This document shows, one piece after another, positions 25,691 through 34,993 of a stretch of 64,000 bases of DNA; the first letter of the stretch is position 1; each line of letters begins with the position of its first letter. The stretch lies in the IMG/VR virus record IMGVR_UViG_3300009151_000071, positions 1 to 64,000 of that record; one strand, written 5' to 3'. The stretch is from a virus. Below the pieces are notes generated by a model. The model saw nothing but the letters and a program-made list of their open reading frames with translations. It made no database searches and had not been told where the DNA came from. The position numbers and the translations under genes are program-made.

Positions 25691-26045
25691 CTTTGGCTTC
25701 CTCTACAGCGGGTTCTTCCTTGGGAATAAATTGTTCAAGATAGGTCATATCTAATTGTGCCATTACATTAATTATGTATTTGGGATATGCTTCTAGGAAA
25801 TACTTAAACATATCATCAAATGTTTTTTGTGTACCAAACTTGTTGTATACAACGGTCTTGGTATTGAGGTTTAGAATAACACCTGCATACTGACGATCCT
25901 TGCCGGACAAGCCTTTGGTGAATTCAATACGTTCATCATATTGATAATTGTCAGGATTCTTATTCCACCCAGCTTTTTGTGTTTGAACTCCGTGTCGTGG
26001 TTTCATTACATAAAATGCAAGTAGGTGTATGTCTTTGATTTTCAT
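25668..26045 (-). CDS. Hypothetical protein with acidic C-terminal tail
   Basis: 125 aa. Globular N-terminal ~105 residues (ILNLNTKTVVYNKFG; FKYFLEAYPKYI) and a Glu/Ala tail (VEEAKVEETKAE). It directly follows the clamp-loader gene, where T4 has gene 62, but no resemblance to gp62 was recognised. Confidence 0.6.
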   Translation of the reverse strand: MKIKDIHLLAFYVMKPRHGVQTQKAGWNKNPDNYQYDERIEFTKGLSGKDRQYAGVILNLNTKTVVYNKFGTQKTFDDMFKYFLEAYPKYIINVMAQLDMTYLEQFIPKEEPAVEEAKVEETKAE

Positions 26046-26968
26046 TAGTGTCCTATTTGTGTTAGATCTATCAAGGTTGCTGAGATATTAATTTCTTGGT
26101 CGGCTACTAATGGTATGTTGATATAGCCTTTACGAATTGCCTGGATTGCTTCGTCTTGCCCTTCTGGGGTATTGGACCAAAGATCCAAATTGTCATAAAA
26201 CCAACGGAACATATCTTCCATATCTTCCACAGTGGCTTGTTGGCATATAACAGCTCGGCCTTCGCGGATCTTACCAGTTTTAAACAATGCCACAGCTTCA
26301 AGTTTCCAATCCTTAACACCCTTGTCATTTTCACCGGGTGTGTTAAGTTTATTGTCAATGCTGTTTGCTTGTAATAGATTTAAACATTTACGTAAATCGG
26401 GATAGGTTGCTTTGACATAACTGTCTAGAGTATCTAGATCAAACTCTACGTTTTCTGTAACCAGTATAGTCGCCGCACGAGCAGTAAATTCTGTTACATC
26501 ACTTTTATCAATGTGGAAGGTCTTACACCGACTATGCATAGCTGGCATAATTTTACGTGGAATGTTGCAAGTTAAAATAAAACGTGCAGATTCTGAATAT
26601 GTTTCCATCAAGCCACGCATGATTGCCTGTGCGTTGTGCGACAAGTAATCTGCTTCATCCATTAGCACTACTTTAAACGGACCAAACGGCATGGTACTTA
26701 CAAAGCCCTCAACACGTTGTTTAATAAAGTCTACACCATTGTCTCGACTTGCGTTAATGTGTAACACATCATATTCTTGCACATTTAATTCATTGATGAG
26801 AACTTTAGCAAGTGTAGTTTTACCAGTGCCCGGACTACCGCTTAGTAATATGTGCGGAATACTACCGGCTTTGACCCATGACTCGACTTGATCTCTTTGA
26901 CTTTGATCAGTGAATACATAATCGCCGATTACTTTAGGGCGATACTTTTCAGTCCATAATTCTATCAT
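26045..26968 (-). CDS. 44: Clamp-loader ATPase, gp44-like
   Basis: 307 aa, the T4 gp44 size. AAA+ features in order: ELWTEKYRPKVIGDYVF, Walker A GSPGTGKT (44-51), Walker B VVLMDEADYLS, sensor RFILTCNIPRKI, and the arginine finger SRCKTF. It loads the sliding clamp onto DNA with the small subunit and DNA polymerase. Overlaps both neighbours, so it is in a replication-related run. Confidence 0.93.
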   Translation of the reverse strand: MIELWTEKYRPKVIGDYVFTDQSQRDQVESWVKAGSIPHILLSGSPGTGKTTLAKVLINELNVQEYDVLHINASRDNGVDFIKQRVEGFVSTMPFGPFKVVLMDEADYLSHNAQAIMRGLMETYSESARFILTCNIPRKIMPAMHSRCKTFHIDKSDVTEFTARAATILVTENVEFDLDTLDSYVKATYPDLRKCLNLLQANSIDNKLNTPGENDKGVKDWKLEAVALFKTGKIREGRAVICQQATVEDMEDMFRWFYDNLDLWSNTPEGQDEAIQAIRKGYINIPLVADQEINISATLIDLTQIGH

Positions 26969-27156
26969 TCTTTTACCTGTTTAATAATATTAGTTGTTAT
27001 TATATTAGCTTTGTCGTCATCAAGCGAGTACAAATGTAACCGATCTGCCACATTACGGATATCATCGTGGAGATTGCCCTCGCCAATTTCCTGTTTAATT
27101 AAACGAGCAATTTCATGTAAAGCAATCACTGCGTCAATTAATTTAAGATTTCTCAT
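26965..27156 (-). CDS. Small helical protein
   Basis: 63 aa, all-helical, acidic. Overlaps its neighbours by 4 bp on each side. Unknown. Confidence 0.55.
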   Translation of the reverse strand: MRNLKLIDAVIALHEIARLIKQEIGEGNLHDDIRNVADRLHLYSLDDDKANIITTNIIKQVKE

Positions 27157-27371
27157 TTGGACCTTTTGAAGATTTTGATTAGATTGTAAAGACGAGATTT
27201 GTAACCATCTGCTAAAATATTATCTAATAGACTTGGTACATGCGGACACCGACCCTGGTTCCAGTCGCAATGCGATACTTCTGAAATTGTTTTTAAGCAA
27301 AGACTACATTTTGGTGATTTGGTAATTCTTGCTACCGTTTGAGTAGCTGTATCAGTCGGTCTTGTTCCCAT
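27153..27371 (-). CDS. Small zinc-ribbon-like protein
   Basis: 72 aa from the ATG at 27371, chosen for the GGAGAAGAG site before it; an upstream in-frame ATG at 27452 would lie deep in the other gene. Cys/His pattern CSLC...HCDWNQGRC suggests one zinc site. Function unknown. Confidence 0.6.
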   Translation of the reverse strand: MGTRPTDTATQTVARITKSPKCSLCLKTISEVSHCDWNQGRCPHVPSLLDNILADGYKSRLYNLIKIFKRSK

Positions 27372-27553
27372 TGCTCTTCTCCGTGAAATGTTGGTAACTG
27401 TAAATATACATCGTCTAGCCAACATTTTAGCATATAAAGATCTCTTTTGCAATAGGAAGCGGTAAAACCGTCGTTGTGTGGGCTGGCTATTTCTACCAAA
27501 CTACGTTGAATAATCAATTGAGCCTGGTCTAAATCTGGTTTGGCAAATCCCAT
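27332..27553 (-). CDS. Small hypothetical protein
   Basis: 73 aa, helical, two Cys. Overlaps the zinc-ribbon-like gene by 40 bp in a different frame. Unknown function. Confidence 0.55.
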   Translation of the reverse strand: MGFAKPDLDQAQLIIQRSLVEIASPHNDGFTASYCKRDLYMLKCWLDDVYLQLPTFHGEEQWEQDRLIQLLKR

Positions 27554-27556
27554 TGT

Positions 27557-27928
27557 TTACCAACGATCTTTGGCATCAATCTGTGTGGCACCACTTAAAC
27601 TATCATCACTTGGCTCGTGGTCTGATACTAGTAGGATATCATCTGGATCGATTCGACGAATAACTACTTCGCCGTTTGTATCTTCAATTTTGACGCCACG
27701 AGTCCAACGCCCGTGTGCTACCAGGACCCATTGGCCAACAGTGATATCTTGTTGTTTTGGGCCAGTTGCATATACTTGTGCCCAACGCGGACGTATGCCG
27801 GCACCTCTACCGTCATCGTTTAACAGATATATACCACTGCTTAATTTTCGTTCTTTGAAATTCATATCTGCCACTAACACATGATTGTTTAGTGTGCGTA
27901 GACTATCTACTCGGATTGGTTTAAACAT
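27557..27928 (-). CDS. 31: GroES/gp31-like co-chaperonin
   Basis: 123 aa. Features of the Cpn10 fold: NNHVLVADMNFKERKLSSGI, then the mobile-loop equivalent, VYATGPKQQDITVGQWVLVA, and IRRIDPDDILLVSD. T4 gp31 replaces GroES so that host GroEL folds the large capsid protein. The C-terminal ~20 residues are a hydrophilic extension. Adjacent genes are small unknowns. Confidence 0.8.
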   Translation of the reverse strand: MFKPIRVDSLRTLNNHVLVADMNFKERKLSSGIYLLNDDGRGAGIRPRWAQVYATGPKQQDITVGQWVLVAHGRWTRGVKIEDTNGEVVIRRIDPDDILLVSDHEPSDDSLSGATQIDAKDRW

Positions 27929-27930
27929 AA

Positions 27931-28368
27931 TTAAATCCTGCTAGGCCCTTTTTGTTTTCGTGGATCACTGAGCGGTTCTTGCGTAACTGCTACTGGTTTA
28001 GCAACACTACCGGCTAAACTACCACGTGCTGGTGGAACAACCGGTGTTTCTGACATAACAGATTCTGGGTTGCCTGTAACAGATAAATTATTGGCTAAAT
28101 CGTGCAATTCTTTTGCTTTGTTTGCTTCTTGCATCGATTGTTGTTCTGCACGGATTGAAGGATTATTTGGACTGTACATTCCTTGCGGGACTGCATATAC
28201 CTGATCCATAAGTTCGTTACGGCCTTGGGCAATTTCGCCGCCTGCACCAATAAGGTCACCACGTGCATTTACTCGCATGTTACCAACTGCGGTGGCGGTT
28301 TCATTGGACAGTTTTACCTTGTCCATATCAATCGATTTACCACGTGCTGTTTTATATATTCTTGCCAT
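27931..28368 (-). CDS. Hypothetical Ala/Asn-rich protein
   Basis: 145 aa, low in aromatics, with Gly/Ala/Asn-rich and Pro-rich parts; begins MARIYKTARGKSIDMDKVK. No motif recognised. Served by a perfect TATAAATA late box and AAGGAG, so probably a virion component expressed late. Confidence 0.65.
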   Translation of the reverse strand: MARIYKTARGKSIDMDKVKLSNETATAVGNMRVNARGDLIGAGGEIAQGRNELMDQVYAVPQGMYSPNNPSIRAEQQSMQEANKAKELHDLANNLSVTGNPESVMSETPVVPPARGSLAGSVAKPVAVTQEPLSDPRKQKGPSRI

Positions 28369-28387
28369 TATAATTCTCCTTGTATGC

Positions 28388-28395
28388 TATTTATA
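28388..28395 (-). promoter_or_regulatory. Consensus T4-like late promoter box TATAAATA
   Basis: Minus strand, 19 bp before the ATG at 28368, followed by AAGGAG. Confidence 0.7.
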
Positions 28396-28406
28396 AACTG
28401 GGTAGT

Positions 28407-28931
28407 TTACTTTAAAAATTCTTCAATCGGAAGATCATAGTATAAACTATTGATCTTGTGTACCCCTATTAGATATAGGATATAACTTGCTGTACTTGAT
28501 CCACGTCCTAAACCCCATGTCACATTGTTATTACGCATGGTGTCTACAAAATACTTTAGGTATCGTAGTAGATTAAACAACTCACGTTCTTGATACAGTA
28601 ATAATTCTTGGCCCACTCGTTGCAATTCTGATTCTGTGGTACATAATCCAAGTACATGTTTGGCAATATCTAAAGTTTTATACTCTTCTGGCATGTGCCA
28701 GTTTTCCTGTTGGATATGGTCAAATAATTCTAACGGAACTTCTTCTTTATAATCAAGTGGGAGATATTTTTGTAGTGTACCAAATTTGCTGTAGGTTTTT
28801 GCAACAGCATCATTAAATGCAGTTGGGTCGTCGACCTTGAATCGACTTATTTCTAATTTGGGATTTTGGTAAAGCATATCGCAGAGTTCGTCCTCTGTAG
28901 TATACGCTTGGCCATACACATCATATTTCAT
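28407..28931 (-). CDS. DnaE-like (family C polymerase) fragment without catalytic core
   Basis: 174 aa. The last ~70 residues match the bacterial DNA polymerase III alpha segment that leads into the active site: LLLYQERELFNLLRYLKYF, then WGLGRGSSTASYILYLIG and YYDLPIEEFLK. In DnaE, the catalytic Asp residues lie just beyond, in the part missing here. The N-terminal ~100 residues are not recognised. It is therefore not a polymerase by itself, but could bind clamp, nucleotide or host polymerase parts. Confidence 0.75.
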   Translation of the reverse strand: MKYDVYGQAYTTEDELCDMLYQNPKLEISRFKVDDPTAFNDAVAKTYSKFGTLQKYLPLDYKEEVPLELFDHIQQENWHMPEEYKTLDIAKHVLGLCTTESELQRVGQELLLYQERELFNLLRYLKYFVDTMRNNNVTWGLGRGSSTASYILYLIGVHKINSLYYDLPIEEFLK

Positions 28932-29167
28932 TGAATGTCAATAATATTTTTAAAGTTTTTACTATTCTTTTCCATGTCCGCTAACGACTTTTGATTGCGA
29001 ACTTGTATTTCGTTTTGGTAATCTTCCATTAACAATTGGAGTTGAAATACCATATCGGCATTGCCCATGCGATATGCGGCAGTGGTACGTTTTAATAACT
29101 CTCCATATTTGTTATTAAGTTCGTCTACTGTGAACTTAGATAAGTCTGGTGTGAGCGGATGTCCCAT
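28928..29167 (-). CDS. Small helical protein
   Basis: 79 aa from the ATG that overlaps the upstream stop (TAATG at 29167). Sequence MGHPLTPDLSKFTVDELNNK and on is helical and hydrophilic. Function unknown; overlaps the DnaE-fragment gene by 4 bp. Confidence 0.6.
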   Translation of the reverse strand: MGHPLTPDLSKFTVDELNNKYGELLKRTTAAYRMGNADMVFQLQLLMEDYQNEIQVRNQKSLADMEKNSKNFKNIIDIQ

Positions 29168-29481
29168 TAGTTTGGTACCAATACGGTTCGATAGCAATTA
29201 CAGTTGGCATCCAATACCGCTTCCCAATGCATACCTGCTGGAGTGGGAAATACTGGCGCAATTGGTGGATACATCATTGGGACGCCATCGGCTCGTGGTT
29301 GCTGAATAATGACTGTCTGCGGAGCTTTGGTTGCTTCGTATACAATAATGCCGCCTACCACAGCAGGGACAGCCCAACCATATCCCGGGTGCCAGTAGTA
29401 TGAGCCTCCGCCGTGACGCCAACGATCGGCGTGTGCTGTTGTAGTTAATAATAATGCCAATACAAATAGGATCTTTTTCAT
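29167..29481 (-). CDS. Small secreted protein
   Basis: 104 aa. Signal peptide MKKILFVLALLLTTTAHA. The mature part starts DRWRHGGGSYYWHPGYGW, then a hydrophobic segment (AVPAVVGGIIVYEA), a Pro-rich middle and a C-terminal CNCYRTVLVPN. It resembles small bacterial envelope proteins with a glycine/aromatic-rich start. Own sigma70-like promoter with an inverted repeat. Role possibly envelope modification during infection. Confidence 0.7.
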   Translation of the reverse strand: MKKILFVLALLLTTTAHADRWRHGGGSYYWHPGYGWAVPAVVGGIIVYEATKAPQTVIIQQPRADGVPMMYPPIAPVFPTPAGMHWEAVLDANCNCYRTVLVPN

Positions 29482-29502
29482 ACTCATCTCCGCTAAATGG
29501 AA

Positions 29503-29540
29503 ACTCCTTGCTTAATTATATACTAATCAAGTCAAGGAGT
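29503..29540. repeat. Inverted repeat flanking a promoter -10 (operator candidate)
   Basis: ACTCCTTG at 29503-29510 and CAAGGAGT at 29533-29540 straddle the TATAAT of the promoter for the secreted protein gene. Confidence 0.5.
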
Positions 29541-29543
29541 CAA
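29515..29543 (-). promoter_or_regulatory. Sigma70-like promoter (TTGACT-17-TATAAT)
   Basis: Minus strand, upstream of the secreted protein at 29481. Confidence 0.75.
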
Positions 29544-29564
29544 GTACTTTCCGACGTTTTTGGT

Positions 29565-31145
29565 TTAACTACGATACCAAGTAGAATTGGATGAAACGTA
29601 GGTTAAACTAAGAGCTGTGTTGCCGCTACTCAAAGCATTGGATGGGACAAATCTAACTGCGGCACCGCCTGGCGCCCAAACGTTTGAATTGGTTACACCC
29701 AATGTGGTAGCAATTTTAATAGTTTGGCGATCAGCCGGGTTCGTTGGTAAAATAATGTTGGCATACGTAATAACACCACCACTTAAATTATCAAGAATCA
29801 AAGTTTGAATTGCTGTGTTGGCAGTAATAGTTGATGCGCCAGCCAATGCAACTTGGAAAACATAGGTACCTTGATCAACACGACCACCGTTTGTAGTTAG
29901 GCCGCCATTGATTACAGTATTGCCGCCGATGCTAGCTGTTCCGCTAATAGTAGCAGTACCAGTAATGGATGTATTACCTGTGATACTAGTTGCGCCGCCA
30001 ATTGTGGCAGTACCAACAGCAATTATATTACCAAACACTTTAACACTTTGATCGTTTTCAATTCCTAATGCCTGTGTAACACCGTGCTGTGAAGGCTCGC
30101 CGTCCGGACTCGTAAAGAATGCAACGTTACCGCCTAATCCATAAGTTACGTTAGAGCCTGTAGCAAAGAAAGCAATACTAGACATTTGTTGCCAAACGTT
30201 TGAACTTCCGGTGTAACCAGAATAACTGACAGCATTAATGTAACCAAGATAATCATTGCTTTTGACAGCAGATACAGTACCTAATGCTAAGTTTCCGCGA
30301 GCTGATGTAATAGTATAACCGGCAATTTTACCAGTATCAATATTTGCAGTTGTTGTGCCTGCGGTTGCTAAATTTCCAACTGAAACAGAATTATAAGAAC
30401 CAAGTGAGCTAACAATATTTTGCCCTTGGTCGCCAGCAATTGCCGCATTTAATGCAGTAAGTCCGCCGTTGGTATTGTGTCCGTACCCAACAAACAACGT
30501 TGGACTGTTAGTTGCCGCTGGATTAAAATATAAATTTGAGTCGTGTAATGTAGAACGGTTTCTAGTACTATCAAAAACAAAGAAAGTGTTACCGCCGTCG
30601 ATTGAACTAAATTCAAAAACATAATTGCCAGCTTGATCAAATGTGACAGTCTTGGTAACTGGATTAAATCCAGCAAGGCCGTCATACTTGTCAACGCTAG
30701 ATGGCAATGTTACAGTATGGGTTGCGCTTTGTACGTTGATCCATACACGCATTATACCATAGCCAACTGCACCTGTACCGGTTGTGCTGGGCCAATTGCT
30801 AAATCCAATGCTTAAACTGCCCGACGTAGTGATCTTTTGAAAGTTGGCTACATTAAAGTCCAATGACACGCTAGTACTGATATTACCGTTGTCGTAGATT
30901 GTCTGCGTCCAGGCTGCCAATTGTGGGCGACGCAGTTGTGTGCCAGCCATGTCATTGTTAACCGACTGACCAGTTAATGCACTAGTTACAAGAACCTTAG
31001 ATTGTAAGTCATTAATTTCGTTTTGAGCAAACAAAAAGTTATTCTTGGCGTTTGTAAAATTATCGCGAAAACCTTGGCTAGAATTATCCTGCCCTGCTAC
31101 TGGAAAGGTTCCGTCGATATTATATGGGTTAATGTTTGATGCCAT
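29565..31145 (-). CDS. Tail fibre/structural protein with shared N-terminal anchor
   Basis: 526 aa. The first ~48 residues (pattern MASNINPxxIxxTxPxAGQDN, QGFRDNFxxxKNNF, AQxEIxxLQ) are nearly the same as in the 97-aa protein at 31184-31477, suggesting a common attachment module. The body is Gly/Thr/Ser/Asn-rich with repeated 'ITGNTSITGTATISG'-type short beta repeats (~residues 375-420), typical of trimeric fibres. It ends in a small hydrophilic head. Late box plus AGGA upstream. Confidence 0.75.
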   Translation of the reverse strand: MASNINPYNIDGTFPVAGQDNSSQGFRDNFTNAKNNFLFAQNEINDLQSKVLVTSALTGQSVNNDMAGTQLRRPQLAAWTQTIYDNGNISTSVSLDFNVANFQKITTSGSLSIGFSNWPSTTGTGAVGYGIMRVWINVQSATHTVTLPSSVDKYDGLAGFNPVTKTVTFDQAGNYVFEFSSIDGGNTFFVFDSTRNRSTLHDSNLYFNPAATNSPTLFVGYGHNTNGGLTALNAAIAGDQGQNIVSSLGSYNSVSVGNLATAGTTTANIDTGKIAGYTITSARGNLALGTVSAVKSNDYLGYINAVSYSGYTGSSNVWQQMSSIAFFATGSNVTYGLGGNVAFFTSPDGEPSQHGVTQALGIENDQSVKVFGNIIAVGTATIGGATSITGNTSITGTATISGTASIGGNTVINGGLTTNGGRVDQGTYVFQVALAGASTITANTAIQTLILDNLSGGVITYANIILPTNPADRQTIKIATTLGVTNSNVWAPGGAAVRFVPSNALSSGNTALSLTYVSSNSTWYRS

Positions 31146-31168
31146 TTAGCTGTATCCTGTTTATTAAG

Positions 31169-31176
31169 TATTTATC
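31169..31176 (-). promoter_or_regulatory. T4-like late promoter box GATAAATA
   Basis: 24 bp before the ATG at 31145. Confidence 0.6.
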
Positions 31177-31183
31177 AACATTA

Positions 31184-31477
31184 TTACCATGCAGATAAGT
31201 TAGCACGTACCCATGTATTAGTTGCTACGCAAACATACAAATACGATGAATTATATGCTATTGTACCCGGTATTCCGGCGGCACTATTACTGACTGGGAT
31301 AGTAGTAGTAGTTATAGAAATAGCAGAATTGGCTTGAAGTGCGCTAATTTCAGACTGTGCTACTGAAAAGTTATTCTTGATTCCACTAAAATTGTCTCGA
31401 AAACCTTGTGTGTCGTTATCCTGCCCTGCAATTGGGTAGGTAATGTTAATTGTGCTTGGGTTAATGTTTGATGCCAT
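31184..31477 (-). CDS. Short structural protein sharing the fibre N-terminal module
   Basis: 97 aa: residues 1-48 repeat the anchor module of the 526-aa protein, then a ~45-residue C-terminal part (YNSSYLYVCVATNTWVRANL) similar to short phage tail-protein ends. Looks like a minimal version of the fibre or a duplicated anchor. Its ATG overlaps the stop of the upstream gene. Confidence 0.7.
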   Translation of the reverse strand: MASNINPSTINITYPIAGQDNDTQGFRDNFSGIKNNFSVAQSEISALQANSAISITTTTIPVSNSAAGIPGTIAYNSSYLYVCVATNTWVRANLSAW

Positions 31478-34400
31478 TATTTAAATACTCCGTATTGTGG
31501 GAACTTCAGATATTTATCCTCACTTCCTGGGGTGTAATATTGATCTCTATTAGAGAAGAATTTAGTAGTGCCAGCGTTAAATGTAGTCGCTGATCTGATA
31601 GTACCATATGTAATCACGTATACTGAATAGAAAGGAACAGAATACCCTGAATTGGATATATAATTTTTGTTGTAATACAAAATTGCGCCAGCAAGACTCT
31701 TGCCGCGTAATACTTGAATACGATCATTAGTTTGTACTTGTGTTACAAATGATAATGAAACCGTACCATTAATAATATTAATTTTCCAAACACCGCCACG
31801 TTGGTTAACTGTGCTAGTGCCTTGTATAAATTCTAAATAGCCAGGGATAACAGAATACATATCGTATGGTGGGCTCTGCCCTGGTTCGCCGCCAAATCCT
31901 TCAAAGGTTCCTGTGGTGATGTCATCACCAATGTAGGCATCAGAATAGTTTACCCACCCATCATATGGTGCGCTAATTGAAAAATTTTCTTGTTTTGAAA
32001 AAATCAAAGTGTCACCATCTTGAAATCCTGTGACTCCATCAATACCGCCGTACACCGAATTGATATATGATACAGGTCGTCCATTGATCTCGCTAAATGG
32101 CACAGTAACAGCGTAGTCAACTTGACTTACAATGTTACCAACGTTATTTCTTGGTAATGCATCAAATGTTGTTTCTTTACCTTTGATGTATGCTCCGGTG
32201 AAAGAATCAAAGTTTGCAGTATAATAATCATCAACTTCGTAACGATCAACTGTAAAATCAATGCTACTAAAGTTTAGTCCTGCATTCTTGAGTCTATATG
32301 CAATTAATTTTGCCGCACCTGGAATAGTATATGCTACTACTACTGCTTTGGTATAACCGAGTGGTGGCAAGAAGGTTGATTTACTACTAGGATTGGGTTG
32401 ATTGCTAGTCATCCACGGTGGCAAACTACTTTGGTCAGTGTAGCCAACGCCAGCTTCTAATTGTGCAATCATATTTTCGCTAGAATTAGGATGTACTATT
32501 TTATATTGATTACCGGTAGCATCAATATAAGGATTGTTAATTGTGTATGTTAAGTCTACTGTTTGAGCAGGACCTTTGCCCATGGCATTTTCTCCAGGGT
32601 CTTTAATTTCAATATAAACTACTTCATACTTTGGTTTATAGAACTCATCAAGTACCGTAGCAGTTTTTACATCGCCAAAGTTGTATTTTTTAGTCCAGTG
32701 ATTTTCAATAATGGCATTTTCATATTCATCAAGAGTTCCTGCACGTAGTCCACTTAGGAAAAGCATTTGCATTTTTTCCTGTACACCAAACCAAGGATCC
32801 TCGGCACGGTAAATAACATTTGGATCAAATATATCAGTATTAGAAATAATCGAATTGTATGTTCTACGTTGATCAAACGCCGGCATTGCTGCCAAGTAAA
32901 GATTTTCGTAAGGTATAGGATCAATAATGTTTAATACCAGTTTAAACTCTCTAGCAATACTAGCACTACCGTTGGCTGTTTGAGCTACAATAGTAAAGTT
33001 AAATGTTTTGTCAATGGTTGTTTTAGTACCATCGAGGGTAGTGCCGTAATTGTCAATGGTAAAGGTTTCAAAACTAACTCGCCCACTAATTTTCCCACTT
33101 GATAAAAAATTTAATCCTTGTGGTAAACTGGCTTGTACACCGGGCTTGTCGTATATAAAATAGGTTATGTCGGCGCCAATTGGACTAAATGCTTCTACAT
33201 ATAATTCGCTTACAGAACCATTATCAATTGCGCCAAGGTCACTTGAAGTAATCCAGCTAACAGTATTATTTACATCACCTAGTACCGGTAATGTAAAGTA
33301 TATAGGATTTGAAGAATATTTAACATTGGCTTGAACTTTATTTGCAACTACACCAAAAGTATAATTGGCAATAGCACTGGCTTGTGGAGTAATGTTGCCA
33401 TATAGCCAGCCAGTGCCGGCATCTAGACTAATTCCTGGTAAATTAATAGAATAACTTGCATCCGAATTAAAGCTATCAAAAGGTAAATTATCAAATCCTA
33501 GATCTACTCCAGTAACATAGGTGTCAAAGCATCCAGTAGTGTTAGAAATACTATAAGTTACAGGATCATTGTTAAAATCAAATCCATCAAATTTATAAGA
33601 ATAGTAACTTCCTTGACGACCAGCTGGCAAGGTTGTGATATGACCATTTTTAATAATTGGCAAGTAAATGTTTGTAGCGTCTGTTGTTAGATAGGTATTA
33701 TTTATTGCATTAGTACTGTCGGCAGTATAGCCAACTCGACTTACAATGTTAATTATGTAATCTTGTGTGTCGTAATTGGCACCATCATACGCTTGGATAG
33801 TAAAACTATAACTTACATTCTGACTTAATTCATTAAAGTCATATGGGCCAAGATCAAATTCTTGTTCTTGGTTTGCATTTAAAACTGTACCAGTTATGCT
33901 GGTGTTACTAGATAAAATCTGTGACGGTGTTACTGTGTATCGGTTACTACCCAACGAAGCTACAATATAAGTACCGGTAGCAACACCATTTCCGGTCAAG
34001 TACATTTGTTGCTGAATTGATCCGCTAAATGATCCTACTATTAAAGTAGTTCCGGAAATAGTACAATTAGCCATGGTTGCAGTAGCACCAATTTGAGCAG
34101 TATTAGTACCATCATAACCTGCCGGGCCAAACGCACCAATTAGTTCAAGCGGTTCAATGTATCCATATAATAAACCTGTACTAGATAAACTAACACCAGC
34201 TGGCAATTGGCCTGTTTTAACCGACCATTGTATTTGTACAGCAGGGTTTAATTCAAATACTGTTAGTTGCTGATTATAATATGTGCCATCAAAATATTGT
34301 CCAAGTAATGTAGTACTGGGCTCAATAATTGGACCGTAGACGTTAGTAATTGTAACACTAAACGAACGATCAATAATGTTATTACCAGTACTAGCACGTA

Positions 34401-34992
34401 CTGTAAATCTGTAAGTTTGATTTTGATCAACCACAACTGGGTTTAAAAATTCTGGAACACCTTGTAAATATCCAGTTGGCAATAATTGCATACCTGTTGG
34501 CAATTCGCCCGAAACAAAACTGTATGTAACTGCGGCGCTGGTATTTGTTTGAGCCAATAATTGTAGACTATAAAATTCACCATTAGGCACAGTTCCCAGT
34601 GATCCAGATTTAGTAACCCAAGAAAAATTATTGTTTACAATATTTGATAGAGAAATAGTAAATGCTTCATCAATTGGTGAAATATTAGTATTGCTACTAG
34701 TAACTCGTACAATAAAATTATATGTTTCTTTGCTTAAAATACCGCTAGTAAGAGATGTACTAGTTGGTGTCCCGGATATAACTGCAATGCACTGGGGAAT
34801 AGCACTACCAGCTGGGCGAATATCAACATTTGATAATGTCATGCCAGTAGGTAATGCACCACCAATTACTGTATAAGTTAACGTTGCACCATTGTGCGTA
34901 TTATCATTTGCTATTAATTCTAAATCTGCAGGAATACCAACTAGTAAACTAGCAATGTTTCCTTTAGGTGTTACCCAACTTAGTTTTGACAT
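31477..34992 (-). CDS. Large tail/baseplate-type protein with Ig-like repeats
   Basis: 1171 aa. The N-terminal ~700 residues contain repeated putative-Ig/cadherin-like units with the pattern 'LPTGMTL...ISGTP' (GGALPTGMTLS, SGELPTGMQLLPTGYLQGVP, TGQLPAGVSLSSTGLLYG, ASLPQGLNFLSSGKISG), i.e. about five copies. The C-terminal ~450 residues are different (AMPAFDQRRTYNSI and on) and rich in Tyr. It is likely an adhesin-like tail or baseplate component. Immediately follows the fibre gene at 34994. Confidence 0.75.
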   Translation of the reverse strand: MSKLSWVTPKGNIASLLVGIPADLELIANDNTHNGATLTYTVIGGALPTGMTLSNVDIRPAGSAIPQCIAVISGTPTSTSLTSGILSKETYNFIVRVTSSNTNISPIDEAFTISLSNIVNNNFSWVTKSGSLGTVPNGEFYSLQLLAQTNTSAAVTYSFVSGELPTGMQLLPTGYLQGVPEFLNPVVVDQNQTYRFTVRASTGNNIIDRSFSVTITNVYGPIIEPSTTLLGQYFDGTYYNQQLTVFELNPAVQIQWSVKTGQLPAGVSLSSTGLLYGYIEPLELIGAFGPAGYDGTNTAQIGATATMANCTISGTTLIVGSFSGSIQQQMYLTGNGVATGTYIVASLGSNRYTVTPSQILSSNTSITGTVLNANQEQEFDLGPYDFNELSQNVSYSFTIQAYDGANYDTQDYIINIVSRVGYTADSTNAINNTYLTTDATNIYLPIIKNGHITTLPAGRQGSYYSYKFDGFDFNNDPVTYSISNTTGCFDTYVTGVDLGFDNLPFDSFNSDASYSINLPGISLDAGTGWLYGNITPQASAIANYTFGVVANKVQANVKYSSNPIYFTLPVLGDVNNTVSWITSSDLGAIDNGSVSELYVEAFSPIGADITYFIYDKPGVQASLPQGLNFLSSGKISGRVSFETFTIDNYGTTLDGTKTTIDKTFNFTIVAQTANGSASIAREFKLVLNIIDPIPYENLYLAAMPAFDQRRTYNSIISNTDIFDPNVIYRAEDPWFGVQEKMQMLFLSGLRAGTLDEYENAIIENHWTKKYNFGDVKTATVLDEFYKPKYEVVYIEIKDPGENAMGKGPAQTVDLTYTINNPYIDATGNQYKIVHPNSSENMIAQLEAGVGYTDQSSLPPWMTSNQPNPSSKSTFLPPLGYTKAVVVAYTIPGAAKLIAYRLKNAGLNFSSIDFTVDRYEVDDYYTANFDSFTGAYIKGKETTFDALPRNNVGNIVSQVDYAVTVPFSEINGRPVSYINSVYGGIDGVTGFQDGDTLIFSKQENFSISAPYDGWVNYSDAYIGDDITTGTFEGFGGEPGQSPPYDMYSVIPGYLEFIQGTSTVNQRGGVWKINIINGTVSLSFVTQVQTNDRIQVLRGKSLAGAILYYNKNYISNSGYSVPFYSVYVITYGTIRSATTFNAGTTKFFSNRDQYYTPGSEDKYLKFPQYGVFK
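31511..31518 (-). promoter_or_regulatory. T4-like late promoter box GATAAATA
   Basis: Inside the 3' end of the 1171-aa gene, 33 bp before the ATG at 31477. Confidence 0.45.
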
Positions 34993-34993
34993 A

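Noticed and set aside
25668-26045. Small clamp-loader subunit gp62, by position after gp44.
   Set aside because: Length and sequence show no recognisable gp62 features.
27372-27452. Longer start for the zinc-ribbon-like gene.
   Set aside because: It would lie wholly inside the preceding gene and has no ribosome site, whereas ATG 27371 has GGAGAAGAG.
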